64,000 nucleotides of DNA from NCBI GenBank assembly GCA_018333605.1, contig JAGXSV010000075.1, forward strand, positions 23,202 through 87,201, read 5' to 3'. Positions 28,677 through 42,417 of this stretch are shown here, in pieces. Under the pieces are notes generated by a model that saw only the letters and a program-made list of their open reading frames with translations, was not told the DNA's origin and did no database searches. Position numbers and translations under genes: made by a program. The first letter of the stretch is position 1, and each line of letters begins with the position of its first letter. This DNA is from Hydrogenophaga sp. (lineage in GTDB: Bacteria; Pseudomonadota; Gammaproteobacteria; Burkholderiales; Burkholderiaceae_C).

Positions 28677-29465
28677 TCACCGAAACCGTTCCACATCCGC
28701 CGGCAGCGGGCCGCCGAGCTGCGCTGATTGCAGCTGCACCGTGAGCCACTGCACCAAGGTGTGGATGCGGGGCAGCTCGATGCGGTTGGCTGGCACCAGC
28801 GCTTTGAGCCAGAGGTCGGGCAGGCGGTGGCCGGGCAGCAGCTCCACCAGGCGGCCGGTGGCGAGCGCGGGCGCGACCAGGTAGTCGGCCAGCAGCGACA
28901 CGCCCATGCCGTCCAGCGCAGCCTGGCACAGCGCCACACCGTCGTTGCTCTTGAGCATGGGCCGCACGTCCACCCCCACCAGACCCTGCGGCCCCTGGAA
29001 CTCCCAGCGCGTGCCCGAGGTGGCAAACACCAGGCAGTCGTGGTCCATCAGCTCGGCCGGCGCCTGCGGTGCCCCACGGCGTTGGAGGTAGCCAGGGGCG
29101 GCGCAGAGCCGGCGGCGGATCGGGCACAGCGGATGGTCCATCACCTGGCCATACGACTCGGGCCGCGCGCCAATGGCGATGTCGAAGCCTTCCTCCAGCG
29201 GGTTGACCGAGCGATCCGCGAGCACGACGTCCATGCTGATCATGGGTCGTTCAACAAGAAAGCGGTTGAGCAGTTGGCTCAGGTTGAGCACGCCCAGCGT
29301 GGTCGGGATCTTGATGCGGATGTGGCCTTCCAGCTCACCGCTGGCCTGGGCCATGCCGGCCAGCGCGTCGTCCAGCTGGCGCACCAGCGCGCGCACCACC
29401 GGCAGGTAGCGTTCTCCGACGTCGGTGAGCGTGAGCTTGCGGGTGGAGCGGGTGAACAGCGGCGC
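28677..29465 (-). pseudogene. LysR-family regulator lacking its N-terminal helix-turn-helix
   Basis: The substrate-binding part and the end of the first domain are present (LFTRSTRKLTLTDVG, then GVLNLSQLLNRF, DIAIGARPES and the C-terminus). The recognition-helix half of the wHTH, normally about 45 more residues, is missing. Homology stops at APLF near 29465; the upstream residues in the ORF track are antisense to the adjacent monooxygenase remnant. Without the wHTH it cannot act as a normal LysR regulator. Confidence 0.78.
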
Positions 29466-29466
29466 G

Positions 29467-29772
29467 CGGGGCTCCAACGGTTCGGCACAGGCCCTGATCG
29501 ACGCGCGCACGCTGGCCACTGAGCTGGCTCGCCACCCTGAAGCCGGGCTGGCCCTGCAGGCCTATGAAGGGCAGCGGCGCGAGGCCACGGCCCGTGTGGT
29601 GGAAACGAACCGCAGCGTGCCGCCGGACTTCATCAACATCAAGGTGGACCAATTGAGTGGAGACCGGCCGTTCCGCCACATCGACGACCTGATCAGTCAC
29701 GCCGAGTTGCGCGAGATTTCGGACAACTACAAAAAGATCGCTGGCTTTTCGCTCGACACGCTCAAGGCCTGA
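29467..29772 (+). pseudogene. FAD-dependent monooxygenase, C-terminal remnant
   Basis: About 100 codons beginning at RGSNGSAQALIDARTLA, which is the second half of the FAD-binding motif of PHBH-type flavin monooxygenases (G-SNG-AQA-LDA), and ending FSLDTLKA. The first roughly 280 residues, including the Rossmann GxGxxG, are absent. It abuts the truncated LysR gene in divergent orientation, so one deletion can explain both losses. The ORF track start at 29425 is inside the LysR remnant and meaningless. Confidence 0.75.
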
Positions 29773-29814
29773 AAGGCTGAGCCCCGGCACACAAGACCGC
29801 GCTGCAGGCAGGGG

Positions 29815-29842
29815 CTTGAAAGGTCGCGGAAATGCTCCATGT
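29815..29842 (+). promoter_or_regulatory. Sigma-32 (RpoH) heat-shock promoter of clpB
   Basis: CTTGAAA, a 13-base spacer and CTCCATGT match the sigma-32 consensus CTTGAAA-N11-16-CCCCATNT at all but one position. It ends 32 bases before the clpB start codon. Confidence 0.85.
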
Positions 29843-29874
29843 AAAGGCCAATCATCTTTTTCGGAGCCCATTTT

Positions 29875-32490
<2,616 letters not shown>

Positions 32491-32536
32491 CGCGTTGCCT
32501 GTTCTGGGGTGGGTGCACTCTTGAGCACTCTTGAGG

Positions 32537-33427
32537 TCAGCCCTTAGCCAGTGCGTTCGCCGACAGGTTTTCGTGCAGCGATGGGGCGGGGGTGCTCAAG
32601 TGGGAGGGCGATTGGCCCATGGCAGCCTTGAACATGGCGCTGAAGGCGCTGTCGCTTGCGTAGCCGCTGGCGGCGGCCACTTGGCTCACCGGGGTGCCAC
32701 GCGCCAGCAAGGGTAGCGCCTGTGCCAGCACAACCTGTTGGCGCCAACGCTTGAAACTGGTACCCAACTCCTCGCGAAAAAGGCGTGCCAGCGTGCGCTC
32801 GCTGGCGCCGCTGTGCGAAGCCCAGGCGGCGAGCGTGGTGTGTTGTGCGGGGTTTTGAACGACCGCCTTGCACAGGGCACGCAGTCGTCGATCGCCATGG
32901 CCAGCGCTGGGCATGGGCACACCCAGCGGTTGTGTGGCTGCGTGGTCCATTTCGGCAATCAACAGCGTGTGCAGGGCTTGGGCGCGGGCTACAGGCTGGT
33001 TCATGTGGGGTTGCTCCATGGCCAGAATCAACTCGCGCAACAGCGGCGACACGACCAGTACGCGTGAACGTGTCCAGTTGGGTGGTACCACGCTGGCGTC
33101 GATATACAGCGTGAGCAACTGCGCGGCTTCCACAATGGTCACCGCGTGCTCGGCGCCAGGGGGAATCCACAGCGCTCGAGACGGGGGCACGATGGTGGTG
33201 GTCTCGGGGCTGATCGGATCGTGCGCTGGGCTGTTCGTGGCCGACACCGTGACCCGCAGCAGGCCGCTGGCGCAATACGCCAGCTGGCCCCAGGGGTGGT
33301 GGTGGGGCTCCAACTGGCTTTCGCTGTCCAGCCTGCGGGGCCGGCAGCGCAGGGGCTGCGCTGCACTGGGTTGGAAATTTTGAGCATCACCCAGCGGGAC
33401 AGCTTGGCGGGGCAGTCTGGGTTGCAT
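32537..33427 (-). CDS. AraC-family transcriptional regulator
   Basis: A 296 aa protein with an N-terminal cupin sensor (HHHPWGQLAYCASGLL, WIPPGAEHAV) and a C-terminal double HTH (about 200-280, SGASERTLARLFREELGTSF and VAAASGYASDSAFSAMFKAAMG). This organisation resembles NimR/YdeO-type regulators of drug efflux. It is divergent from an MFS exporter with about 95 bases between the starts, so it probably regulates that gene; the operator is not obvious. Confidence 0.92.
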   Translation of the reverse strand: MQPRLPRQAVPLGDAQNFQPSAAQPLRCRPRRLDSESQLEPHHHPWGQLAYCASGLLRVTVSATNSPAHDPISPETTTIVPPSRALWIPPGAEHAVTIVEAAQLLTLYIDASVVPPNWTRSRVLVVSPLLRELILAMEQPHMNQPVARAQALHTLLIAEMDHAATQPLGVPMPSAGHGDRRLRALCKAVVQNPAQHTTLAAWASHSGASERTLARLFREELGTSFKRWRQQVVLAQALPLLARGTPVSQVAAASGYASDSAFSAMFKAAMGQSPSHLSTPAPSLHENLSANALAKG

Positions 33428-33523
33428 GGCGGGTGGCCTCTACACCATCGGGTTGGCTGAAATTCGACAATTATTGTCTTTCTAGCGCGTTTTAGCCCCT
33501 GGCACCACCCCTAACATGCCCAC

Positions 33524-34753
33524 ATGACCACCGCCACCCTGAGCGCCATCGCGCCCTTCAATCCCGTTCCCCTGAAGCAAGACGCCGCTGTGATTGGCCT
33601 GGTGGGCTTGGCCCATGGCACCTCGCACTTCTCCCACTTGTTGCTCGCGCCGCTTTTTCCGGTGTTCATGCGCGACTTCGGGCTGAGCTTTTCCGACGTG
33701 GGCCTGCTCATGACCTTGTTTTTTGTAATTTCGGGCTCTGGCCAGGCTGTGGCGGGATTCGTGGTGGACCGCATGGGCGCCCGCCCTGTGCTGTTTGCCG
33801 CAGTCACCTGTTTCCTGTTGGCCGCACTGGCGGCTTCGCAGGCCACGGGCTATACCGGCCTGTTGCTGGTGGCCATGCTCGCGGGGCTGGGCAACGCACC
33901 GTTTCACCCGGCTGATTTCACCATCCTCAACCAGCGGGTTTCACCGGCTCGCCTGGGCCACGCTTTCAGCGCACACGGTCTCACCGGCAATTTGGGCTGG
34001 GCGCTGGCGCCGGTGTTTCTGGTGGGCATCACCGCGCTGGCCGACTGGCGCGTGGCCTATTACGCTGCAGCGTTGTTGTATGCGGCCGTGCTGGGCGTGC
34101 TGTTCTGGCAGCGGGACAAGTTGCGCACCGACGTAGCGGTGCGCCAGGCGGACGCGCCCAAAGGGGCTGAGTTGGCCTACCTGAAGCTTCCAGTGGTGTG
34201 GTGGTGCTTTGCGTTTTTTTTGCTGTCCACCATGACCCTGGCCGTGGTGCAGAACTTTGCGCCTTCCATTTTGAAAGCCCTGCACGGCGTGAGCGTCGAG
34301 GTGGCAACCTTCACCATCAGTGCCTACATGCTGTGCGGTGCACTGGGCATGCTTGTGGGTGGTTTTGTGGCCGCGTACGGTCACACTCATCGCTGGTCGA
34401 GCGACCGCGTAGTGGCCATTTCCATGTCCAGCGGTGCACTGTTGTTGCTGCTCTGCGCCACCGGCTGGCTGGGCGCTGTGGGTACCATGGTGGCGCTGGC
34501 CGCGACGGGGTTTGCGGTGGGCGTGGGCGGACCCAGCCGGGACCTGATGATCAAGAAAGCCACCCCTAAGGGCGCGACTGGCCGCGTGTATGGCACCGTG
34601 TATTCGGGGTTGGACGTGGGTTTCGCCATTTCTCCGCTGGTGTTTGGCGCCTTCATGGACCGTGGCTGGTACGCGCTCACCCTGGCCGGTGCTGCGGTCG
34701 TACTGGCCATTTCGGTGGTTGCGGTTGTGGGTGTCGGGAGCAGGACAGCCTGA
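33524..34753 (+). CDS. MFS transporter, fosmidomycin-resistance-like
   Basis: A 409 aa protein with about 12 membrane helices. Two marks resemble Fsr-type exporters: GLAHGTSHFSHLLLAPLFPVF at the start and the loop LAGLGNAPFHPAD. The real substrate is not known. The stop overlaps a possible start of the TPP enzyme (TGATG), suggesting an operon with it and control by the divergent AraC regulator. Confidence 0.88.
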   Translation: MTTATLSAIAPFNPVPLKQDAAVIGLVGLAHGTSHFSHLLLAPLFPVFMRDFGLSFSDVGLLMTLFFVISGSGQAVAGFVVDRMGARPVLFAAVTCFLLAALAASQATGYTGLLLVAMLAGLGNAPFHPADFTILNQRVSPARLGHAFSAHGLTGNLGWALAPVFLVGITALADWRVAYYAAALLYAAVLGVLFWQRDKLRTDVAVRQADAPKGAELAYLKLPVVWWCFAFFLLSTMTLAVVQNFAPSILKALHGVSVEVATFTISAYMLCGALGMLVGGFVAAYGHTHRWSSDRVVAISMSSGALLLLLCATGWLGAVGTMVALAATGFAVGVGGPSRDLMIKKATPKGATGRVYGTVYSGLDVGFAISPLVFGAFMDRGWYALTLAGAAVVLAISVVAVVGVGSRTA

Positions 34754-34779
34754 TGCCGGGGTCACGGCACAATGAACAC

Positions 34780-36489
34780 ATGACGCAAGAAAAAATTGCT
34801 GGACACCTGCTCGTTGAATGCCTGATTGTCCAGGGCGTGACCCACGCCTTTGGGGTGCCAGGTGAAAGCTACCTCGCCGTGCTCGACGGCTTCCACGCGC
34901 ACGCCGATCAACTCCGGTTCGTGACCAACCGGCAAGAGGGCGGAGCCGCCTTCATGGCCGAAGCCCAGGGCAAGCTCACCGGGCGCCCCGGTGTGTGTTT
35001 TGTCACCCGCGGCCCGGGTGCCACCAACGCATCCATTGGTTTGCACACGGCCTTTCAGGATTCCACGCCCATGGTGCTATTCGTGGGCGACGTCGCCAGC
35101 GATGCGCGCGATCGTGAAGCCTTTCAGGAAGTGAACTACCTCAGCTTTTTTGGGGCCAGTACCAAGGGAATGGCCAAGCGGGTGGAGCGCATCGACGACG
35201 CCCGCCGCATCCCCGAGTACGTGGCCCGAGCCTTCGCCACGGCCATGAACGGTCGGCCCGGCCCGGTGGTGCTGGTGCTCCCCGAAGACATGTTGACGCA
35301 AACAGTGAGCGCAGAGCCGCTGCCGCGCGTGGAGCCGGTGCAGGCCTGGAGCGACCCAGGTGCGCTGAGGACGCTGCGCGAACTGCTGCTACAGGCCGAG
35401 CGACCGTTGGTGATCGCCGGGGGCGGCGGCTGGACGCCGCAGGCTGCCGCCGCGCTGCAACGCTTTGCTGAAAACTGGCAACTTCCGGTGGCCAACGCAT
35501 TTCGGTTTCAAGACTGTTTTGACAACCACCATCCGAACTACGCGGGCGACGTGGGCCTGGGCATTAGCCCTGCACTGGCGGCGCGCGTGCGTGAAAGCGA
35601 CCTGCTGATTGCCATCGGACCTCGGCTGGGCGAGGCCACAACCGGCGGCTACACCCTGGTTGAAGCGCCCCGCCCGAAACAGAAGCTGGTCCACATTCAC
35701 GCAAGCGCCGAGGAGTTGGGTCGCGTCTACCAGGCCACGCTGGCCATCAATGCCACCATGAACGCGGCAGCGCGCAGCCTGGAAGTTTTGACCGCGCCGC
35801 CCGGTGTGGCATGGGGCCAGTGGACGCTGGCTTGCCACGCCGAATTTGACGCCAACGTGGATGTGGCCAACGGCGGCATTGTGCTGCCCGGCCGCATCGA
35901 CATGCCAGCCATCGTTCACACACTGCAGCGCTTGCTGCCGGCCGATGCGGTGCTGACCAATGGCGCGGGCAACTTTGCCTCGTGGGTGCACCGATTCTTC
36001 AAGTACCACGGCCTCGCAAAAGGACTCAAAACCCAACTCGCGCCCACCAACGGCGCCATGGGATATGGCGTGCCTGCGGGCATTGCGGCTGCCATCCTCA
36101 CCGGGCGCACAGTCTTCACCATCGCGGGCGATGGCGATTTCTTGATGAACGGGCAGGAATTGGCCACGGCTGTACAGCACGGCGCCAAGAGCATCATCCT
36201 GCTTTTGAACAATGGCACCTATGGCACCATCCGCATGCACCAGGAACGCGAATATCCCGGACACGTGAGCGGTTCCAGCCTAGCGAATCCTGACTTTTGC
36301 GCCTTGGCGCGCGCTTACGGCTATGGGGCCGAGTGCGTGACCCACACCGCCGAATTTGAAGCGGCCCTGCAGCGCGCCTTGGCCGCACCCAACGGCACGC
36401 TGATTGAAGTGTGGCTTGACCCCGAGGTTATCACCACCCGCAGCACACTCTCCGCTATTCGAAGCACCGCGCTTAAGACGCAGGCCTGA
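34780..36489 (+). CDS. Thiamine-diphosphate-dependent enzyme, acetolactate synthase large-subunit-like
   Basis: About 569 aa. The catalytic Glu is in AFGVPGESYLAVLDGF, and the ThDP motif runs GDGDFLMNGQ to LLLNN, as in acetolactate synthase, glyoxylate carboligase and related decarboxylases. No small-subunit (ilvN) gene is adjacent, so it is probably a catabolic or biosynthetic decarboxylase/ligase and not the housekeeping isoleucine-valine enzyme. ATG 34780 (MTQEKIAGHLLVECL) fits the family; ATG 34753 overlapping the MFS stop is the alternative and gives 578 aa. Confidence 0.9.
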   Translation: MTQEKIAGHLLVECLIVQGVTHAFGVPGESYLAVLDGFHAHADQLRFVTNRQEGGAAFMAEAQGKLTGRPGVCFVTRGPGATNASIGLHTAFQDSTPMVLFVGDVASDARDREAFQEVNYLSFFGASTKGMAKRVERIDDARRIPEYVARAFATAMNGRPGPVVLVLPEDMLTQTVSAEPLPRVEPVQAWSDPGALRTLRELLLQAERPLVIAGGGGWTPQAAAALQRFAENWQLPVANAFRFQDCFDNHHPNYAGDVGLGISPALAARVRESDLLIAIGPRLGEATTGGYTLVEAPRPKQKLVHIHASAEELGRVYQATLAINATMNAAARSLEVLTAPPGVAWGQWTLACHAEFDANVDVANGGIVLPGRIDMPAIVHTLQRLLPADAVLTNGAGNFASWVHRFFKYHGLAKGLKTQLAPTNGAMGYGVPAGIAAAILTGRTVFTIAGDGDFLMNGQELATAVQHGAKSIILLLNNGTYGTIRMHQEREYPGHVSGSSLANPDFCALARAYGYGAECVTHTAEFEAALQRALAAPNGTLIEVWLDPEVITTRSTLSAIRSTALKTQA

Positions 36490-36679
36490 ACGGCGCTCGC
36501 CCTGACTGGGCTGATTTTTCTTGACGCCTGGGTTCCGTTATGAGCAAGGCTTCCAGGGCGCCAGGTGGTTGCTGCAAGGTCGCTTATCGGCAACCTAATC
36601 CAAGTGGACGCCGTCGTCGTGCCTTGGATGAGGACGACCGTTGAACGCCAGTCAGGTGCATCACGCGAACAGCACTACG

Positions 36680-37273
36680 TCATTCTGCAGCTTCAAATTG
36701 CGTCGGATTTTTGCCTTTGAAGGCTGCGTAAAACGCCTTGATGGCAGTCATGTCGGCTTCTACGTCACCCGTAGGTTTGAACAACGGGCCCAGGCCGCTG
36801 CGCTTGGTGCTGTAGTCCATGTAGGCCATGATGATGGGCACCTGGGCACTCAGTGCGATGTAGTAAAAGCCTGTTTTCCAGTAGCGCGTTTTGCTGCGTG
36901 TGCCTTCGGGCGGGACGATGAGCTGCAGTGGCCCGTCAGCCGCGCGGATGGCGTTGGCTGAAGCTGCCACAAGGTTGGTGGACTGTTCCCGGTTGACTGG
37001 AATGCCGCCGAGCCATTTCATGACGCCAGCGAAGGGCGCTTTGAAAATGCTTTGCTTGCCCATCCAGTAGGGGTCGAGCCGCAGGGCAAACGCGACCATG
37101 AGGGTGTAAGGCAGGTCCCAGTTGCTGGTGTGGGGTGCGGCAATGAGCACGCTTTTGGCGGCCTCAGGGGGCAGGGCACCTTCTACTTTCCAGCCGGTGA
37201 GTCTGAGAAACGCTACCGAAAATCCTCGCAGTAAGGTGTTGACGACCGGGGTTGTGAAGATGGTTCGGTGCAT
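36680..37273 (-). CDS. PlsC-like 1-acylglycerol-3-phosphate acyltransferase
   Basis: A 197 aa protein. The HX4D-type block APHTSNWDLPY and VPPEGTRSKTRYWKTGFYY (the acyl-acceptor site) are conserved; the family normally attaches an acyl chain to lysophosphatidate or a related lysolipid at the inner membrane. The N-terminal hydrophobic stretch could anchor it. It is divergent from the hydrolase gene, and the 190 bases on the other side carry nothing recognisable. Confidence 0.9.
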   Translation of the reverse strand: MHRTIFTTPVVNTLLRGFSVAFLRLTGWKVEGALPPEAAKSVLIAAPHTSNWDLPYTLMVAFALRLDPYWMGKQSIFKAPFAGVMKWLGGIPVNREQSTNLVAASANAIRAADGPLQLIVPPEGTRSKTRYWKTGFYYIALSAQVPIIMAYMDYSTKRSGLGPLFKPTGDVEADMTAIKAFYAAFKGKNPTQFEAAE

Positions 37274-37366
37274 GGCTGCGAGTATCGCTGAAGTGCCTGG
37301 CGTGACCCATCGCGCGCCACGCGCACGCTACCATCGCAGCCGACCCACATCACAGGAACCCAAACC

Positions 37367-38215
37367 ATGCAAGTCTGCCTGAACGTAAAAGGCCTCGGCG
37401 TAACCATAGAGGGCTCAGGGCCCACTGTGGTGATGCTGCACGGCTGGCCTGACACACCGGCGTTGTGGGACGATACGGTGGCCAGCTTGCGTGACGGCTA
37501 CCGCTGTGTGCGCTTCGCCTTGCCAGGTTTCGACCTCAGTCAGCCTCCGCGCCCGGTGTCGGTGGATGAGATGTGTGGGCTGGTGGGTTCGGTGGTGGAT
37601 GCAGTGAGCCCGACCGAACCGGTGACGTTATTGCTGCACGACTGGGGATGTTTCTTTGGTTACGAGTACGCGTCGCGCCATACCAGTAGGGTGGCGCGGG
37701 TGGTTGGTGTGGACATTGGAGACACCAATTCCGGTGCTTACCTGAAGTCGCTCAAGCTCAAAGAGAAATGCATGATTGCGGGCTACCAGCTTTGGCTTGC
37801 GCTGGCCTGGAAGCTGGGCGGCCTGTTGCCCGGTCTGGCCAATCGCATGACGCGCTTCATGGCTCGCAACATGGGCTGTCGCACAGCGCCCGAGCAGATG
37901 GGTTGGCAGATGAACTACCCCTATGCCATGCAGTGGTTTGGCTCTTTTGGCGGGCTGCGTGGCGTGGCGCGGGTGAGCCGGGTGATGGGGCCGCAGTTGC
38001 CCACGCTGTTTTTGTTCGGCAAGCGCAAGCCCTTCATGTTTCATTCCCCGCGCTGGCTGGCTGCCTTGGGTACCACACCAGGCTGCGGCGTGCAGGGCTT
38101 TGATGCAGGCCATTGGCTGATGCGCCAGAAGCCATCGCTGTTCAACGCCAGCGTGCGCGCCTGGCTGGACCGGGGCACCGCAGCCCAAACCCGCCAGACC
38201 ACAGAGGCCGCATGA
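37367..38215 (+). CDS. Alpha/beta-hydrolase fold enzyme
   Basis: A 282 aa protein. VVMLHGWPDTPALWDDTVASL is the oxyanion-hole region, LLLHDWGCFFGYEYAS places an Asp at the nucleophile elbow, which resembles epoxide hydrolases and haloalkane dehalogenases more than esterases, and GFDAGHWLMRQKP holds the catalytic His. Substrate unknown. Its last four bases overlap the DUF3820 gene (ATGA). Confidence 0.9.
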   Translation: MQVCLNVKGLGVTIEGSGPTVVMLHGWPDTPALWDDTVASLRDGYRCVRFALPGFDLSQPPRPVSVDEMCGLVGSVVDAVSPTEPVTLLLHDWGCFFGYEYASRHTSRVARVVGVDIGDTNSGAYLKSLKLKEKCMIAGYQLWLALAWKLGGLLPGLANRMTRFMARNMGCRTAPEQMGWQMNYPYAMQWFGSFGGLRGVARVSRVMGPQLPTLFLFGKRKPFMFHSPRWLAALGTTPGCGVQGFDAGHWLMRQKPSLFNASVRAWLDRGTAAQTRQTTEAA

Positions 38216-38424
38216 AACCCGAAGACCTGGAGCGTTTGATCACGGTGGACATGCCCTTTGGCAAATACAAGGGCACGCCTATTGCCGACCTGCCGGGCAA
38301 CTATCTGAACTGGTTTGCGCGCGGGGGTTTCCCAAAAAGTGAGGTGGGCCGCTTGCTGCAACTCATGCACGAAATTGACCACAACGGCCTGAGTGACCTG
38401 CTCACACCGCTGCGACGGCGTTGA
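38212..38424 (+). CDS. DUF3820 family protein
   Basis: A 70 aa cytoplasmic protein with the family core MPFGKYKGTPIADLPGNYLN followed by a short helix. Function unproven. ATG 38212 overlaps the hydrolase stop by four bases, which fixes the start; the track start at 38113 is inside the hydrolase gene. Confidence 0.88.
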   Translation: MKPEDLERLITVDMPFGKYKGTPIADLPGNYLNWFARGGFPKSEVGRLLQLMHEIDHNGLSDLLTPLRRR

Positions 38425-38433
38425 CGAGAAGGG

Positions 38434-39033
38434 TCAGTCCGGGAGGTTCAGAGCTTGAAAAACCCGGGCCGCTGCGTAGGCGTCGTTGGCGGCGTAAATC
38501 AGCTGGGCCATGCTCAAGTGCGGGTTGGCCCAGTTGGACGTGGCAGCCTTCTTGGACTTGATGAACCGCTGGTTGAACAACACCGCCACCGCACTTTTCA
38601 CGCCCATGTCCTTGCGGTAGCCGCGTTCCCGGAACACATGGTTGAGCTCCAGCACGGCTGCGGGTGCCACGGCCAGTTTAGCCACGATGCGCCTGGTGTC
38701 GTCACCCAACCCAAACCCCGCCTTGGTGTGGCCAGCGTGCGCCAGCAGTTCGGCCACCCGTTCGCGGCAGCCGGGGTCGGTTAGCTGAAACACCCAGGCG
38801 TGTTGCAGCGTGGACAGCTGAACGACGTGCGGTCCGTCGGATATTTGTTCCTTCACAAAAGTGGGTTTGGACTCGGTGTCAAAGCCCCAGATCGGGTGGT
38901 CGCACAGCGCAGCTGACGCCTCTGCGGCTTGCTGGGCGGTGTCCACCAAGGTGATCCGGTCCAAGCCCAAGCGGCCAAATTCGGGCAGCAGGGCAATCTG
39001 GTCTTTGCTGGGCGTGGGGCGGCTGGTGTGCAT
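38434..39033 (-). CDS. RNase D-like DEDDy 3'-5' exonuclease domain protein
   Basis: A 199 aa protein. Exo I is in FDTESKP, exo II in AGFGLGDDTRR, and exo III in IYAANDAYAAARVFQ with the Tyr/Asp spacing of the DEDDy class, so nuclease activity is likely. It lacks the HRDC domains of full RNase D. It is convergent with the DUF3820 gene, only ten bases away. Confidence 0.9.
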   Translation of the reverse strand: MHTSRPTPSKDQIALLPEFGRLGLDRITLVDTAQQAAEASAALCDHPIWGFDTESKPTFVKEQISDGPHVVQLSTLQHAWVFQLTDPGCRERVAELLAHAGHTKAGFGLGDDTRRIVAKLAVAPAAVLELNHVFRERGYRKDMGVKSAVAVLFNQRFIKSKKAATSNWANPHLSMAQLIYAANDAYAAARVFQALNLPD

Positions 39034-39092
39034 GGTGCGGGATAGATAATGAACCTATTGTGCTACGCGCCCGCCGGGCCACCTGGGGCTTC

Positions 39093-39401
39093 ATGACCTA
39101 CACCCTCACACTCTTCGTGTCCGATGACACCTTGCCCACGCAGCGCCAAGCGGCCGAGCGGCTGTTTCGCGAAGCCTTGGAAAACACGCTGGGCGACGCG
39201 GCTCTGGTAGCGCCCGTTTATGCAGCTTATCAACGCATTGCAGCCCTTTACGGCGAATCCCCCGATGTGGAGGCGCTCACGGTGGACGAGCGCATGCTGT
39301 TTGAGCACTGGCAAATGGCCGAAGCAGCCGCGTTGGCTGCGGTCTGGGGCCCTTATCGCAACTTGGACGAAGGCAGTTACGAGATCGCGCTTTCTGACTG
39401 A
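39093..39401 (+). CDS. Conserved hypothetical protein
   Basis: A 102 aa acidic, mainly helical protein (AERLFREALENTLGDAALV, VDERMLFEHWQMAEAAALAAVWGP). No signal peptide, membrane helix or catalytic motif is seen. ATG 39093 is the first ATG of the frame. I do not recognise a function. Confidence 0.65.
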   Translation: MTYTLTLFVSDDTLPTQRQAAERLFREALENTLGDAALVAPVYAAYQRIAALYGESPDVEALTVDERMLFEHWQMAEAAALAAVWGPYRNLDEGSYEIALSD

Positions 39402-39819
39402 GTGGGTGACATGCTGGCGAGGCCTTGATTCACCGATAATCAAGGGTTGTGATTTCGTCCTCCTGGGGCGCTCATTCCCTTTGAAGGACTTTCCATGAGA
39501 AAAACATTCCCCCTGCGCGTTGAGGGCAAGCACCCGGACCGCGTCCTCGAAGCCGTCAAGCACGAGCTTCGCAAATACATCAAGCGTGAGCGTCGTCGCG
39601 ACTTGCCCGAAGGCGCTGACTTCTGGGACTTTGACTGCAGGTTCGGCCCCGACAAAGACGCCTCAACCACCCTTGCGCCGGCCGAACTCACCGCAGCGCT
39701 GGATGCCTTGGCCCGGGCTGGTGAAGAAGCGTGCTACGTGGAATTGCTGGCCAAGCCCGCCGTGTGGGAACGCCGCCCCGCCGGCCAGACCACCGCCCCC
39801 GCTGCGGCACAATCCGCCG

Positions 39820-41940
<2,121 letters not shown>

Positions 41941-42360
41941 GCGGGCAGAAGATTGGCCTCATGCTTGCTTACGAGGTGCCGGAGGCAGCAGCTCCGTCCC
42001 GCCCGAAAAACGCGTCACGCTGCTTCACCCGGATGGGCTTTTTCATGAAGCCCATCCACATCAACATCACTGCATGGCCAACCGCAGTTCGGACGGGCAC
42101 ACACACATCGACCCGATCCAAGAAATCCGCGTTTTCGCTGGTCATGGTGATCCACCCCACGAGGTTGGGAGAGGGCACGGAACAGCGTTCAACTGCGGGC
42201 GTTCGAAGCCGGCGTCCAGTTTTTTTCGATAGCCTGTCGTGGTACCCACGTTGAACTCAGCTTTCAACCGCGAGGGCAGCGGCTGGCGTGTTCAGCAATG
42301 AGTCTCATACCGAGAGGCCAGGCTTGGCCTGGAAAAATGGGTTAACAAACCACGTTTGTC
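41941..42360. other. Non-coding interval between uvrB and the iscR promoter
   Basis: No convincing gene. It holds an uninterrupted 10-pair inverted repeat (GGATGGGCTT at 42031 and AAGCCCATCC at 42048, seven-base loop) without a T tract. Two overlapping ORFs on opposite strands (41961-42254 and 41969-42178) have no recognisable domain or good ribosome site. The rest is featureless. Confidence 0.5.
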
Positions 42361-42390
42361 TTGGACAAAAATGAATAGACCCGTTACAAT
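42361..42390 (+). promoter_or_regulatory. iscR: Upstream sigma-70 promoter for the isc operon
   Basis: TTGGAC, an 18-base spacer and TACAAT form a good -35/-10 pair about 165 bases before iscR. Immediately downstream is a second -10 (TATACT at 42417) covered by the IscR site, so there may be two start sites. Confidence 0.55.
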
Positions 42391-42417
42391 GCCGACCAAA
42401 TCACTAGGCTTTGCTGT

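Noticed and set aside
41961-42254. 97-codon plus-strand ORF and a 69-codon minus-strand ORF (41969-42178) in the uvrB-iscR spacer
   Set aside because: No recognisable domain, no good ribosome site, and they overlap on opposite strands across an inverted repeat.
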